A DNA stretch of 64,000 nucleotides. It comes from Dyella marensis (GTDB lineage Bacteria; Pseudomonadota; Gammaproteobacteria; Xanthomonadales; Rhodanobacteraceae). The position numbers and the translations under genes are program-made. The notes under the pieces are model-generated. The model was not told where the DNA came from. It did not search any database and saw only the letters and a program-made list of their open reading frames with translations. Shown here in pieces: positions 25,027 to 33,383 of the stretch (position 1 is its first letter; every line of letters starts with the position of its first letter). Where the stretch lies: the NCBI RefSeq assembly GCF_900112865.1, contig NZ_FONH01000006.1, positions 1-64,000 of the forward strand. The letters run 5' to 3'.

Positions 25027-27393
25027 ATGGCCCGCGCGCGCTGCCCCGCTGCGACGGCGCCAGGCGATGAGCGGCGGGCCGGCCTGGGCCGCTGCCTGCT
25101 GCTGTGCGCGCTGGCCGCGGCGCTGCCGGCACGTGCCGACGAGCTGGCGATCCCGGCCGCGCTGGACATGGCGCAGCCGCAGGAGGTCTTTCTCGAGGTG
25201 ATCCTCAACGGCCAGCCCAGCGGACGGATCCTGCGCTTCCGCGCCACCGGCGGCCGGCTCGCCTGCGACGCCGCCGAGCTGGCCACGCTGGGGCTGGATC
25301 CGGCGCGCCTGGGCGGTACCGGCGAGGCGCGCCTGGACGAGCTGCCCGGCCTGTCCTATCGCTACGACGCGGCCGCGCAGCGGGTGGAGCTTAGCGTCGA
25401 CGACAGCCTGCGCCTGCCGTTCCTCGCCGACGCGCGGCAGCTCGCGCGCACGGCGCCGGCGCAGAGCGGGCGCGGCCTGGTGCTCAACTACGATGCCTAT
25501 GCGCAGAGCGGTGCCGGTTCGCGTTTCGCGCTGTGGTCGCAGCTGCGCTACTTCGCGCCGTCGGGCGTGTTCGACCACACCGGCACCTGGTACGACGGCG
25601 ACGGCCAGCACCGCTATGTGCGCTATGACACCGCGTGGACGCGCTCGGACCCGGCCAGCATGCGCGTGCTGCAGATCGGCGACGGCATCACCTCGGCGCT
25701 GAACTGGTCGCGCCCCGTGCGCTTCGCCGGCGTGCAGTGGCGCAGCGATTTCGGCCTGCGCCCGGACCTGATCACCTTCCCGCTGCCGTCCCTCGGCGGC
25801 TCCGCCGCGGTGCCCTCGGCGGTGGACCTGTACGTCAACAACGTGCGGCGCGCCAGCGTGGACGTGCCCAGCGGCCCGTTCGTGCTCAACCAGGCGCCCG
25901 GCATCACCGGCGCCGGCCAGGCCACCCTGGTCACGCGCGATGCGCTGGGTCGCACGGTGACCACCGCGCTGCCGCTGTACATCGATGCGCGCATGCTGGC
26001 CACGGGACTGGACAGCTATGGCGTGGAAGCCGGCTTCGTGCGGCGGCGCTATGGGCTGGCCTCGTTCGATTACGCCGGCCATCCGTCGGCGAGCGGCTCC
26101 TGGCGGCACGGCCTGGGCGATGCGCTGACCGTGGAGCTGCACGGCGAGGCCAGCGCCGGCCTGGCCAATGCCGGCGGCGGCGCCCTGGTGCGGCTGGGCC
26201 AGGCCGGCGTGCTGAGCGGTTCGCTGGCGCTGAGCGGCGGCCGCGAGTCGGGACGCCAGGCCAGCCTCGGCTACCAGTGGATCCGTCCCGAGCTGGCGCT
26301 CGACGCGGAACTGACCGAACGCAGCAGCGGCTATGCCGATCTCGCCGCACGCGAAGGCGCGCCCGCGCCGCGGCGGCTGGCGCGGTTCACCGTCTCGGTG
26401 CCGTTCGCGCCCGGCCATAACCTCGCGCTGAGTTACATCGGCCTGCGTTCGCCCGGGGCGCCCGCTTCGCGCATCGGTGCGCTGACCTGGTTCTACGCGA
26501 TGACGCGTCGGATCTCGCTCAACCTCAGCGCCTACCGCGACTTCGCGCGGTCTTCCGCCAGCGGCGCCTTCCTCACCCTCAACCTGGCGCTGGACGATCG
26601 CATCACCGCCAGCGCGCTCGGCGGCAGCCAGGGCGGCCAGCCGTATCGCAACCTGCAGGCGCTGCGCCCGGCCGACTACGGCGGCGGCTGGGGCTGGGGC
26701 GTGCAGGACGGGCGCAGCGGCGACCTGCGCTTCCGCCAGGCGCAGCTGCAATACCTCGGCAGCGCCGGCCAGCTCACCGCGCTGGTGCAGGACACCGACG
26801 GCCATCGCAGCGCTTCGCTGGATGCCTACGGCGCGCTGGTGTGGATGGACGGCAGCCTGCAGCCCGCACGGCGCATCTACGACGGCTTCGCGCTGGTCTC
26901 GACCGACGGCGTGGCGGACGTGCCGGTGCTGCACGAAAACCGTCCGATCGGCCGCACCGATGCGGGCGGCCACCTGCTGGTGCCGGATCTCAACGCCTAT
27001 CAGTCCAATCAGCTGTCGATCGACAGCCTGGCGCTGCCGGCGGACACGCGGGTGGACATCGTCGCCCAGGAGGTCGTGCCGCAGGCGCGCTCGGGCGTGC
27101 TGGCGCGCTTCCCGCTGTCGCGTTATGCGGCGGCCTCGATCGCGCTGGCGGACGAAGCCGGGCAGCCGCTGCCACCGGGCACGCGCGTGCGTCTCGCCGA
27201 CGGCGCTGCCGACACCGTGGTGGGCTATGACGGGCTTACCTTCGTCAGCGGCCTGCGCGAACACAACCGGCTCGAACTCGAAGGCGACGGCTGGCATTGC
27301 AGCGTCGCGTTCGACTACCGCCGCCCGGCCGACGGCTCGCTGCCGCGGATCGGCCCGCTGACTTGCCCCAGGCGCACGGAGGCGGCGCGATGA
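25027..27393 (+). CDS. Outer-membrane usher of archaic chaperone-usher pili (CsuD/FimD-like)
   Basis: A 788-residue usher with a signal peptide (LLLCALAAALPARADE). The N-terminal chaperone-binding domain (about 40-150) contains LEVILNGQPSG; the barrel and plug have TFPLPSLGGSAAVPSAVDLYVN and GPFVLNQAPGITGAGQATLVTRDALGR; the C-terminal domains contain VPVLHENRPIGRTDAGGHLLVPDL. It catalyses pilin polymerisation and secretion. Its stop overlaps the ATG of the next pilin gene (ATGA). Confidence 0.95.
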   Translation: MARARCPAATAPGDERRAGLGRCLLLCALAAALPARADELAIPAALDMAQPQEVFLEVILNGQPSGRILRFRATGGRLACDAAELATLGLDPARLGGTGEARLDELPGLSYRYDAAAQRVELSVDDSLRLPFLADARQLARTAPAQSGRGLVLNYDAYAQSGAGSRFALWSQLRYFAPSGVFDHTGTWYDGDGQHRYVRYDTAWTRSDPASMRVLQIGDGITSALNWSRPVRFAGVQWRSDFGLRPDLITFPLPSLGGSAAVPSAVDLYVNNVRRASVDVPSGPFVLNQAPGITGAGQATLVTRDALGRTVTTALPLYIDARMLATGLDSYGVEAGFVRRRYGLASFDYAGHPSASGSWRHGLGDALTVELHGEASAGLANAGGGALVRLGQAGVLSGSLALSGGRESGRQASLGYQWIRPELALDAELTERSSGYADLAAREGAPAPRRLARFTVSVPFAPGHNLALSYIGLRSPGAPASRIGALTWFYAMTRRISLNLSAYRDFARSSASGAFLTLNLALDDRITASALGGSQGGQPYRNLQALRPADYGGGWGWGVQDGRSGDLRFRQAQLQYLGSAGQLTALVQDTDGHRSASLDAYGALVWMDGSLQPARRIYDGFALVSTDGVADVPVLHENRPIGRTDAGGHLLVPDLNAYQSNQLSIDSLALPADTRVDIVAQEVVPQARSGVLARFPLSRYAAASIALADEAGQPLPPGTRVRLADGAADTVVGYDGLTFVSGLREHNRLELEGDGWHCSVAFDYRRPADGSLPRIGPLTCPRRTEAAR

Positions 27394-28343
27394 TCCGCTG
27401 GCTCGCCCTGCTGCTGTTGGCCGGCGCGCTCGCCTGGTGCGGCCCGGCGCAGGCGCAGACCTGCACCGCCACGCCCAGCAATCTCGATTTCGGCAACGTC
27501 AACCCGATCGCCGGCGCCGCCGTGGCGCGCAGCGGCACTATCAACATCACCTGCAACTGGACGCTGATCTCGCTGCAGCCCAATGCGCAGGTCTGCCTTA
27601 ACCTGAGCACCGCCACGACGCGTGCGCTGGCCAATGGCGCGAACACCATCCAGTACAACCTCTACCAGGACGCCGGCAACACGCAGCTCTGGGGTTCCAC
27701 CAGCAGCGGCAACACGCCGATCTCGGTGTCCATCGCCAAGCCGCTGATCGGCACCACGGGCAATGCCACGGTGAACTTCTACGGGCAGATCACCGCCGGG
27801 CAGACCACCATCCCCACCAGCGGCAACGCCAGCACGGTGTACAGCCAGAGCTTCAACGCGGAGACGGTGCTGGCCTATGGCTACTATCTGCTGGTGGCGC
27901 CCAGCTGCGCCTCGCTGGCTTCGGCCGGCAGCTTTCCTTTCACGGTCAGCGCGACGGTGACCAACAACTGCACGATCGGCGCGACCAACCTCAGCTTCGG
28001 CACCGCCGGCGTGATCGGCGCGGGCATCAATGCGCTGAGCAGCCTCAGCGTGACCTGTACCAACGGCGACGCCTGGCGCATCTCGCTCAACGGCGGCGGC
28101 AGCGGCGACGTGGCGGCGCGGGTGATGCAGCGCACCGGCGGAGGAGGTTCGGTCGGCTACCAGCTGTACACCGACGGCGCGCGTTCCCAGCCATGGGGCG
28201 ACGGCAGCGGCGGCACCACGCGCGTCACCGGCACGGGCACCGGCCTGGCGCAGGCGGTGACGGTCTACGGCCGCGTGCCGTCGCAGGCGACGCCGATGCC
28301 GGGGAATTACAGCGATACGGTGATGGCGACGATCGAGTTCTGA
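27390..28343 (+). CDS. Two-domain SCPU protein, probable pilus tip adhesin (CsuE-like)
   Basis: A 317-residue secreted protein with a signal peptide ending at AQAQ and two SCPU domains: the first around CTATPSNLDFGNVNPI and CNWTLI, the second around NNCTIGATNLSFGTAG, SVTCTNGDAWRISL, VGYQLYTDG and TVMATIEF. The length and two-domain layout match CsuE, the tip adhesin of Csu pili, whose N-terminal domain binds surfaces. GGAGG lies 7 nt before the ATG, which overlaps the usher stop. It ends the operon. Confidence 0.85.
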   Translation: MIRWLALLLLAGALAWCGPAQAQTCTATPSNLDFGNVNPIAGAAVARSGTINITCNWTLISLQPNAQVCLNLSTATTRALANGANTIQYNLYQDAGNTQLWGSTSSGNTPISVSIAKPLIGTTGNATVNFYGQITAGQTTIPTSGNASTVYSQSFNAETVLAYGYYLLVAPSCASLASAGSFPFTVSATVTNNCTIGATNLSFGTAGVIGAGINALSSLSVTCTNGDAWRISLNGGGSGDVAARVMQRTGGGGSVGYQLYTDGARSQPWGDGSGGTTRVTGTGTGLAQAVTVYGRVPSQATPMPGNYSDTVMATIEF

Positions 28344-28349
28344 GCGCGA

Positions 28350-28598
28350 TCAGAAGATCACTTCCCAGTACGCGGGTTGGGGCTTGAACTTGACGGCCGG
28401 CGGACGCCGGTCGTCGTTCGGCTGCACGCGGTACGGTGCATCGAAAGTGCAGCTGACGGCCGGCGGCGCCGGTTCGCGGTCGCGCCGGTCGACGCGGCAG
28501 CTCTCCTTGATGGTGAGGCTGACCTCGAGGGGGGCGGTGGCGACGGCGGCGTGAGCGGTGAGCGGCAGCAGGGCGGCGAGCAGGAGCGGACGGTACAT
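28350..28598 (-). CDS. Miniature SCPU-like secreted protein
   Basis: An 82-residue protein with a signal peptide (LLLAALLPLTAHAAVA), encoded convergently 6 bp after the tip-adhesin gene. Three segments match the adjacent pilins: VSLTIKESCRV beside VSLTLQANCSI, AVSCTFDAPYRV beside AVTCTNTTPYNV, and a C-terminus ending WEVIF beside TVYF and TIEF. About 90 residues between the second Cys and the C-terminal strand are missing. It may be a reduced pilin acting as a cap or anchor, or a decaying pilin gene; function unknown. No good SD is visible, so translation is uncertain. Confidence 0.6.
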   Translation of the reverse strand: MYRPLLLAALLPLTAHAAVATAPLEVSLTIKESCRVDRRDREPAPPAVSCTFDAPYRVQPNDDRRPPAVKFKPQPAYWEVIF

Positions 28599-28654
28599 GC
28601 GACGGGGGAGTGGGCGGGCTTCCCCTTCCTAGTCGACCGGCTCGCCGCTTTTCT

Positions 28655-29557
28655 TTAATCGCGCTGACGCAAGGCCTTGGCGGCGCCGGCCAGCAGGGCG
28701 CCGGTCAGGCGTTCCAGCGTGGTCGAACGCACCGACCAGTGCTGCCAGTACAGCGGCACGTCCAGCCAGCGCCCCGGCGCGATCGCCTGCACGATGCCCT
28801 CGCGCAGCGGCTTGTGCAGCATCGATTCGGGCGCCATGCACCAGCCCAGGTCCAGCCCGGCGGCGTCGACGAAGCCGGTGGAGGAGGGCAGGTAATGCGT
28901 CGGCGGATCGAGCCGCGCACGGGTGATCTTGCGCACGAAGCGCCGCTGCAGCGCGTCCTTGCGGTTGAACACCACCATCGGCGCGCGACCCAGCGCGGCG
29001 GCGTCCAGGCCATGGGCGAAGTGCCGCGCGACGAAGGCCGGCGAGGCGATCGGCAGATAGCGCATCGCACCGAGCGGGCGCACCGTGCAGCCCTGCACCG
29101 GGTGCGCATCGGCGGTGATCGCGCCGAGCACGCTGCCGTCGCGCAGCAGGTCCAGCGAATGGTCCTGGTCTTCCACCCGCACGTCGAACAGCAGGCCATG
29201 CCGGCCGTGCAGCATGGCCAGCGCACCGAGGAACCAGGTGGCCAGCGAGTCGGCATTCACCGCGATCGCCAGCGTGGTCGGCGCCTGCTCCGCCGCGCGC
29301 TCCACCGCGAAGGCCTGCAGCGTTTCCGCTTCCAGCAGTTGCATCTGCTGCACGCTGCGCAGCAGTTGCTCGCCTGCCGCGGTGGCGCGGCAGGGCGCCT
29401 GGCGCAGGATCAGCACCTGGCCAAGCCGGTCCTCCAGCGCTTTGATGCGCTGGGAGATCGCCGAAGGCGTCACCGACAGGCGCCGCGCGGCGCCTTCGAA
29501 GCTGCCTTCGCCGAGCACGGCGGCGAAGGCGGAGAGCTGGGGGTTGAGCAGGGTCAT
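28655..29557 (-). CDS. argP: LysR-family regulator ArgP (IciA)
   Basis: A 300-residue LysR regulator. The N-terminal winged helix is LSAFAAVLGEGSFEGAARRLSVTPSAISQRIKALE-like (about residues 4-60); the effector domain follows with VNADSLATWFLGAL and a C-terminal GRWLDVPLYWQHW, both typical of ArgP. ArgP activates the arginine/lysine exporter gene argO, which is divergent here. I chose the second ATG, because the first (29590) lies within the inverted-repeat site and gives an atypical 11-residue extension. Confidence 0.9.
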   Translation of the reverse strand: MTLLNPQLSAFAAVLGEGSFEGAARRLSVTPSAISQRIKALEDRLGQVLILRQAPCRATAAGEQLLRSVQQMQLLEAETLQAFAVERAAEQAPTTLAIAVNADSLATWFLGALAMLHGRHGLLFDVRVEDQDHSLDLLRDGSVLGAITADAHPVQGCTVRPLGAMRYLPIASPAFVARHFAHGLDAAALGRAPMVVFNRKDALQRRFVRKITRARLDPPTHYLPSSTGFVDAAGLDLGWCMAPESMLHKPLREGIVQAIAPGRWLDVPLYWQHWSVRSTTLERLTGALLAGAAKALRQRD

Positions 29558-29581
29558 GGCGGCGCCCGCGATGAAGAAAAT

Positions 29582-29596
29582 CTTATCCATGATAAG
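29582..29596. promoter_or_regulatory. LysR-type binding site between argP and argO
   Basis: CTTATC-CAT-GATAAG, a perfect 6-bp inverted repeat containing a T-N11-A pattern, 25 bp before the argP start. This is the usual form of a LysR autoregulatory site. Family A repeat DNA separates it from argO. Confidence 0.6.
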
Positions 29597-29661
29597 TCGA
29601 TTTAGTTTTGCTTAAAGACGGATGTGTCGCATCCTGGATGGACTCAGTCTTCGAGCATGAA

Positions 29662-29828
29662 TCCTTCTCCCTCCGGGAGAAGGTGGCGGCAGCCGGATGA
29701 GGGTTCGGGCGGAGCGGAGCACATCACGCTTGCGCTCCGCCCGTACCCTCACCCCTACCCCTCTCCCGGAGGGAGAGGGGGTCACCTCACGTTTTCAATT
29801 GGAACCCCTCTCCCGGAGGGAGAGGGGC
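29662..29828. repeat. Family A intergenic repeat, copy 4, with duplicated 3' hairpin
   Basis: All three hairpins of family A are present, then about 25 bp later a second copy of the 3' hairpin (CCCCTCTCCC/GGGAGAGGGG). It fills about half of the 327-bp divergent region between argP and argO. The left flank (CTCAGTCTTC) is also shared with copy 2. Confidence 0.88.
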
Positions 29829-29884
29829 TTCACGCTGCTGCACGTCGCGCGCTTCCCCTTCATCGAAATCCAGCAGGTAACCCC

Positions 29885-30502
29885 GTGCAGACTTCCGCTT
29901 ACCTTGCCGGCCTCGCCGCCGGCGCGGGCCTGATCATCGCCATCGGCGCGCAGAACGCCTTCGTGCTGCGCCAGGGCCTGCAGCGCCGGCATGTCGGGCC
30001 GGTGGTGCTGGTGTGCATCGTGGCCGACATGGCGCTGATCCTGCTCGGCGTGGCCGGCATGGGTCTGCTGGTGAAGCAGATGCCCGGACTGCTGCAGGTG
30101 CTGCGCTATGCGGGCGCGGCCTTCCTGGCCGCCTATGGCGCGCTGGCGCTGCGGCGCGCGTGGAACGGGGAGAGTGGGCTGCAACCTTCGGAAGAGGGCT
30201 CGGCGGGTCGCCGCCGCGCGCTGCTGGCGTGCCTCGCCTTCACCCTGCTCAATCCGCACGTGTACCTGGACACGGTGGTGCTGCTCGGCAGCCTGTCGAC
30301 GCATTACGAAGGCGCGGGCCGCTGGTCCTTCGCCAGCGGCGCCTGCACCGCCAGCGCGCTGTGGTTTACCGCGCTGGGCTATGGCGCGCGCGCCTTGCTG
30401 CCGGTGTTCCGCAGTCCGCTGGCGTGGCGGGTGTTCGACGTGCTGATCGCCGCTTTCATGTTCGTCCTGGCGGCCGCGCTGCTGCTGCAGCCACTGGGTT
30501 GA
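29885..30502 (+). CDS. argO: LysE/ArgO-family amino-acid exporter
   Basis: A 205-residue inner-membrane protein with about six hydrophobic helices. The LysE signature GAGLIIAIGAQNAFVLRQGL is near residues 13-32 and FTLLNPHVYLDTVVLLGSL near 115-135. It exports arginine or lysine. The GTG start is supported by the family N-terminus (TSAYLAGLAAG) and a GGT-type SD. It is divergent from argP, its expected activator. Its stop lies in the first of three 14-bp tandem repeats. Confidence 0.9.
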   Translation: MQTSAYLAGLAAGAGLIIAIGAQNAFVLRQGLQRRHVGPVVLVCIVADMALILLGVAGMGLLVKQMPGLLQVLRYAGAAFLAAYGALALRRAWNGESGLQPSEEGSAGRRRALLACLAFTLLNPHVYLDTVVLLGSLSTHYEGAGRWSFASGACTASALWFTALGYGARALLPVFRSPLAWRVFDVLIAAFMFVLAAALLLQPLG

Positions 30503-30536
30503 TCAGCGTGGGTTGACCAGCGTGGGTTGATCCGCT
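30495..30536. repeat. Three 14-bp tandem repeats at the argO stop
   Basis: The unit TGGGTTGATCAGCG occurs three times in direct tandem, the second with one change and the third diverging at its last four bases. The first unit includes the argO stop codon. It looks like a local slippage expansion. Confidence 0.75.
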
Positions 30537-30593
30537 CCTGCGGGAAAGGGCTGCGAGTATCATTGGCGGCCCATTCCCCGTGGATTCCCAGGC

Positions 30594-32225
30594 ATGACCA
30601 CCCTGCGCCTCGCCCTCGCCCAGTTCGACTTTCCGGTAGGGGCGGTCGCCGCCAATGCGGCCCGCGTGGGCGACCTGCTGGCGCAGGCGCGCGACGGCGG
30701 CGCGGACCTGGTGGTGTATCCCGAGCTGACCCTGAGCGGCTATCCGCCGGAGGACCTGCTGCTGCGCCCCAGCTTCCTGGCCGCCTGCGACAGCGAGCTG
30801 AGCGCGCTGGCCGCCGCCACCAACGGCGTGGCCGCGCTGGTCGGCCATCCGCACAGCGAGGGCGAGGTCTACAACGCCGCCAGCCTGCTGCGCCAGGGAC
30901 GCGTCGAACTGACCGCGCACAAGCAGGCGCTGCCGAACTACGGCGTGTTCGACGACAAGCGCTATTTCCGCCCTGGCCACGAAACCGCGGTGGCGACCAT
31001 CGAAGGCGTGACGGTCGGCCTGCTGATCTGCGAGGACGTCTGGCAGCCCGAGCCCGCCGCGCAGGCGGCCCGCGCCGGCGCCGAGCTGATCGTGGTGATC
31101 AATGCCTCGCCCTGGGACGGCGCCAAGCAGGCCGAGCGCGAAGCCGTGCTGCGCGCCCGCGCGCAGGAAACCGGCTGCGCGCTGATCTATCTCAACCTGG
31201 TCGGCGGCCAGGACGAAGTCGTCTACGACGGCGGCAGCCTGCTGGTGAACGGCGACGGCAGCGTCGCCGCGCGTGCGCCGGCCTTCGTCGAAGCGCTGCT
31301 GTGGGCCGATTTCGACGCCGCCACGCGCACGCTGCTCGCGGACGCCTGGCCCGCCATGCAGGACGACGCGCCGGAAGCAACGCTGTACGCCGCGCTGGTG
31401 CGCGGCATCCGCGACTACATCGAGAAGAACGGCTTCGGCGGCGTGCTGCTGGGCCTGTCCGGCGGCATCGATTCCGCGCTGACCCTGGCCCTGGCGGTGG
31501 ATGCACTCGGCCCGCAACGCGTCACCGCGGTGATGATGCCCTCGCGCTACACCTCGCAGCTGTCGCTGGACGGCGCGCGCGCGCAGGCCGAGCAGCTCGG
31601 CGTCGAGTACCACATCATCTCGATCGAGCAGACCTTCCAGAGTTTCATCGAGGCGCTGACGCCGGCCTTCGCCGGCAAGCCGGCGGACCTCACCGAAGAG
31701 AACCTGCAGTCGCGCACCCGTGGCGCGATGCTGATGGCGCTGAGCAACAAGCACGGCCGCCTGCTGCTGGCCACCGGCAACAAGAGCGAGATGGCGGTGG
31801 GCTACGCCACGCTGTACGGCGACATGTGCGGAGCCTATGCGCCGCTGAAGGACGTCTACAAGACCGTGGTGTACCGCCTGTCGCGCTGGCGCAACGCGCA
31901 TGCGGAGCGCTTCGGCGGCGGCGAGGTGATCCCGCCGGCGGTGATCGAACGTCCGCCCTCGGCCGAGCTGCGCGACAACCAGACCGACCAGGATTCGCTG
32001 CCGCCGTACGACGAGCTCGATGCGATCCTGGAGCGCTTCATCGAAGGCGAGCAGTCGCAGGCGGAGATCGCCGCGCAGGGTTTCCACTGCGACACCGTGC
32101 GCCGCGTGGTGCGGCTGGTGCTGCTCAACGAGTTCAAGCGCCGGCAGTCGGCGCCGGGTCCGCGCGTGACCACGCGTGCGTTCGGGCGCGAGCGGCGTTA
32201 TCCGATTACATCCGGGTGGCGGTGA
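30594..32225 (+). CDS. nadE: Glutamine-dependent NAD+ synthetase
   Basis: A 543-residue two-domain enzyme. The nitrilase-type glutaminase domain (1-about 255) carries the Glu in YPELTLSGYPPED, Lys in KQALPNYGVFD and Cys in LLICEDVWQPE. The synthetase domain has the P-loop LGLSGGIDSALTLALA and ATGNKSEMAVGYATLYGDM. It amidates deamido-NAD with ammonia channelled from glutamine, the last step of NAD synthesis. Length and domain order are normal. No strong SD is visible. Confidence 0.97.
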   Translation: MTTLRLALAQFDFPVGAVAANAARVGDLLAQARDGGADLVVYPELTLSGYPPEDLLLRPSFLAACDSELSALAAATNGVAALVGHPHSEGEVYNAASLLRQGRVELTAHKQALPNYGVFDDKRYFRPGHETAVATIEGVTVGLLICEDVWQPEPAAQAARAGAELIVVINASPWDGAKQAEREAVLRARAQETGCALIYLNLVGGQDEVVYDGGSLLVNGDGSVAARAPAFVEALLWADFDAATRTLLADAWPAMQDDAPEATLYAALVRGIRDYIEKNGFGGVLLGLSGGIDSALTLALAVDALGPQRVTAVMMPSRYTSQLSLDGARAQAEQLGVEYHIISIEQTFQSFIEALTPAFAGKPADLTEENLQSRTRGAMLMALSNKHGRLLLATGNKSEMAVGYATLYGDMCGAYAPLKDVYKTVVYRLSRWRNAHAERFGGGEVIPPAVIERPPSAELRDNQTDQDSLPPYDELDAILERFIEGEQSQAEIAAQGFHCDTVRRVVRLVLLNEFKRRQSAPGPRVTTRAFGRERRYPITSGWR

Positions 32226-32266
32226 CGCGTTTATCCCAACTGATGTCACGGTTCGGCGCATTGCGC

Positions 32267-32296
32267 TTGACAGTGCACCGCCGTGTTTGGAACGAT
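32267..32296 (+). promoter_or_regulatory. Candidate sigma-70 promoter of the leader ORF
   Basis: A perfect -35 TTGACA and, 18 bp on, AACGAT as a weak -10. It lies about 30 bp before the 20-codon ORF, as expected for a short leader transcript. Confidence 0.5.
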
Positions 32297-32325
32297 CCGC
32301 GCCCTTCCGGAAATGGAGGTGCGCC

Positions 32326-32388
32326 ATGAATGTCATCGCCTCACGCAAGCCCGCCGTCGCCACTGCAGCGCAGATCGCCGCCTGCTGA
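32326..32388 (+). CDS. 20-codon leader-type small ORF
   Basis: ATG to TGA encoding MNVIASRKPAVATAAQIAAC, with GGAGG placed 6 nt upstream, the best SD in this region, and a TTGACA promoter candidate before it. It sits in the 318-bp gap between nadE and the GNAT gene and is followed by several RNA hairpins. The peptide is Ala-rich with a C-terminal Cys and matches nothing I recognise. It could be a leader peptide controlling the acetyltransferase gene, or a small protein. Expression is inferred. Confidence 0.5.
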   Translation: MNVIASRKPAVATAAQIAAC

Positions 32389-32441
32389 GCCGGTCCACCG
32401 GTTTCTTCTCTCGCTGGACTGTCTACCTGGTCCGTTCTGAC

Positions 32442-32523
32442 GGCCGCGCTTGCGGCCCCGCATCCGTACCCGAGCCCTAAGGTTCGGGCGATCCGGCATG
32501 TCCTGACGCTGCCCGCGTCGGGA
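32442..32523 (+). promoter_or_regulatory. Structured leader before the GNAT gene
   Basis: Three hairpins in a row: GGCCGC/GCGGCC (32442-32457), CCCGA/TCGGG (32469-32488) and TCCTGACGC/GCGTCGGGA (32501-32523, one G-U pair). The last ends 20 bp before the GNAT start and has no T-run, so any control would be on translation or through Rho. No known riboswitch class is recognised. Confidence 0.35.
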
Positions 32524-32543
32524 CGAGACTGAGTACCCCACAC

Positions 32544-33314
32544 ATGACCATGCATGACCGCACGGCGCTGAGCCGTGTCTCCGCCTATCTGCGCGCCCGC
32601 ATCGCGCTGCAGAAGGATCACCGCTGCCTCGATGCATTCCATATCACCCTCGATGCGGCCAGCAACGAGCCCGGCTGGAACTACGCCACGCCGGTGGACG
32701 ATGCGACGCCGGCCGCCGCCGACATCGCCGCGCTGGTCGATCTGTTCGAACGCAGGCAGCGCACGCCGCGCCTGGAATACCTGCACGAACTGGCGCCGGA
32801 GGTGCTGCCGCGCCTGCTCGAAGCTGGCTTCTTCCGCGAGGAGCCGCTGGCCCTGATGACCTGCACGCGCGACAGCCTGGCCGCCGACGGCGACCTCGAT
32901 GGCGTGGAGTGGCTATTGGCCGAACGCGAGCACGAACTGCACGCCGCTGCCGAGGTGCAGAACGCCGCCTACGGCGTGCCGGCCACCTGCGAGGCCGACG
33001 TGGAGCGGCTGGCCGGCGTGGTGGAACAGGGCGGCGTGGTCGCCCTGGCTCGCTGCCGCGACGGCGGCGGCGCGCTCGGCGCCGGCCTGTACTCGCCGCC
33101 GCTGGAGGGCGTCACCGAGATCGCGGCGATCGGCGTGCGCGAGGATGCGCGCGGCCGCGGCATCGGCGGCGCGGTCACCGCGCTGCTGGCCGATCATGCC
33201 TTCGTGCAGGGCGTGTGCTTCCCGTTCCTGATGACGGCATCGGGCAACGAGAACCGCGTGTACGCGCGGGCCGGGTTCCATCGCTTCGGCGAATTGATCG
33301 GCGTAACGCGGTAA
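32544..33314 (+). CDS. GNAT-family N-acetyltransferase
   Basis: A 256-residue protein whose C-terminal half is a GNAT domain: TEIAAIGVREDARGRGIGG is the acetyl-CoA-binding strand and loop, and MTASGNENRVYARAGF the final helix. The N-terminal half (about 1-125) is not recognised and may be a degenerate GNAT fold. The substrate is unknown. The start could also be the ATG two codons on. A leader ORF and hairpins precede it, and a strong bidirectional terminator follows. Confidence 0.85.
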   Translation: MTMHDRTALSRVSAYLRARIALQKDHRCLDAFHITLDAASNEPGWNYATPVDDATPAAADIAALVDLFERRQRTPRLEYLHELAPEVLPRLLEAGFFREEPLALMTCTRDSLAADGDLDGVEWLLAEREHELHAAAEVQNAAYGVPATCEADVERLAGVVEQGGVVALARCRDGGGALGAGLYSPPLEGVTEIAAIGVREDARGRGIGGAVTALLADHAFVQGVCFPFLMTASGNENRVYARAGFHRFGELIGVTR

Positions 33315-33328
33315 TGGGCCGTGCAAAC

Positions 33329-33360
33329 GAAAACGCCACGGCGCGGGCCGTGGCGTTTTC
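33329..33360. terminator. Bidirectional terminator between GNAT gene and bamD
   Basis: GAAAACGCCACGGC and its exact complement form a 14-bp stem over a 4-base loop (GCGG). The AAAA/TTTT ends supply a T-run on both strands, so it serves both convergent genes. Confidence 0.92.
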
Positions 33361-33383
33361 GGATGCGAAGCGAGTGCCTTGCG

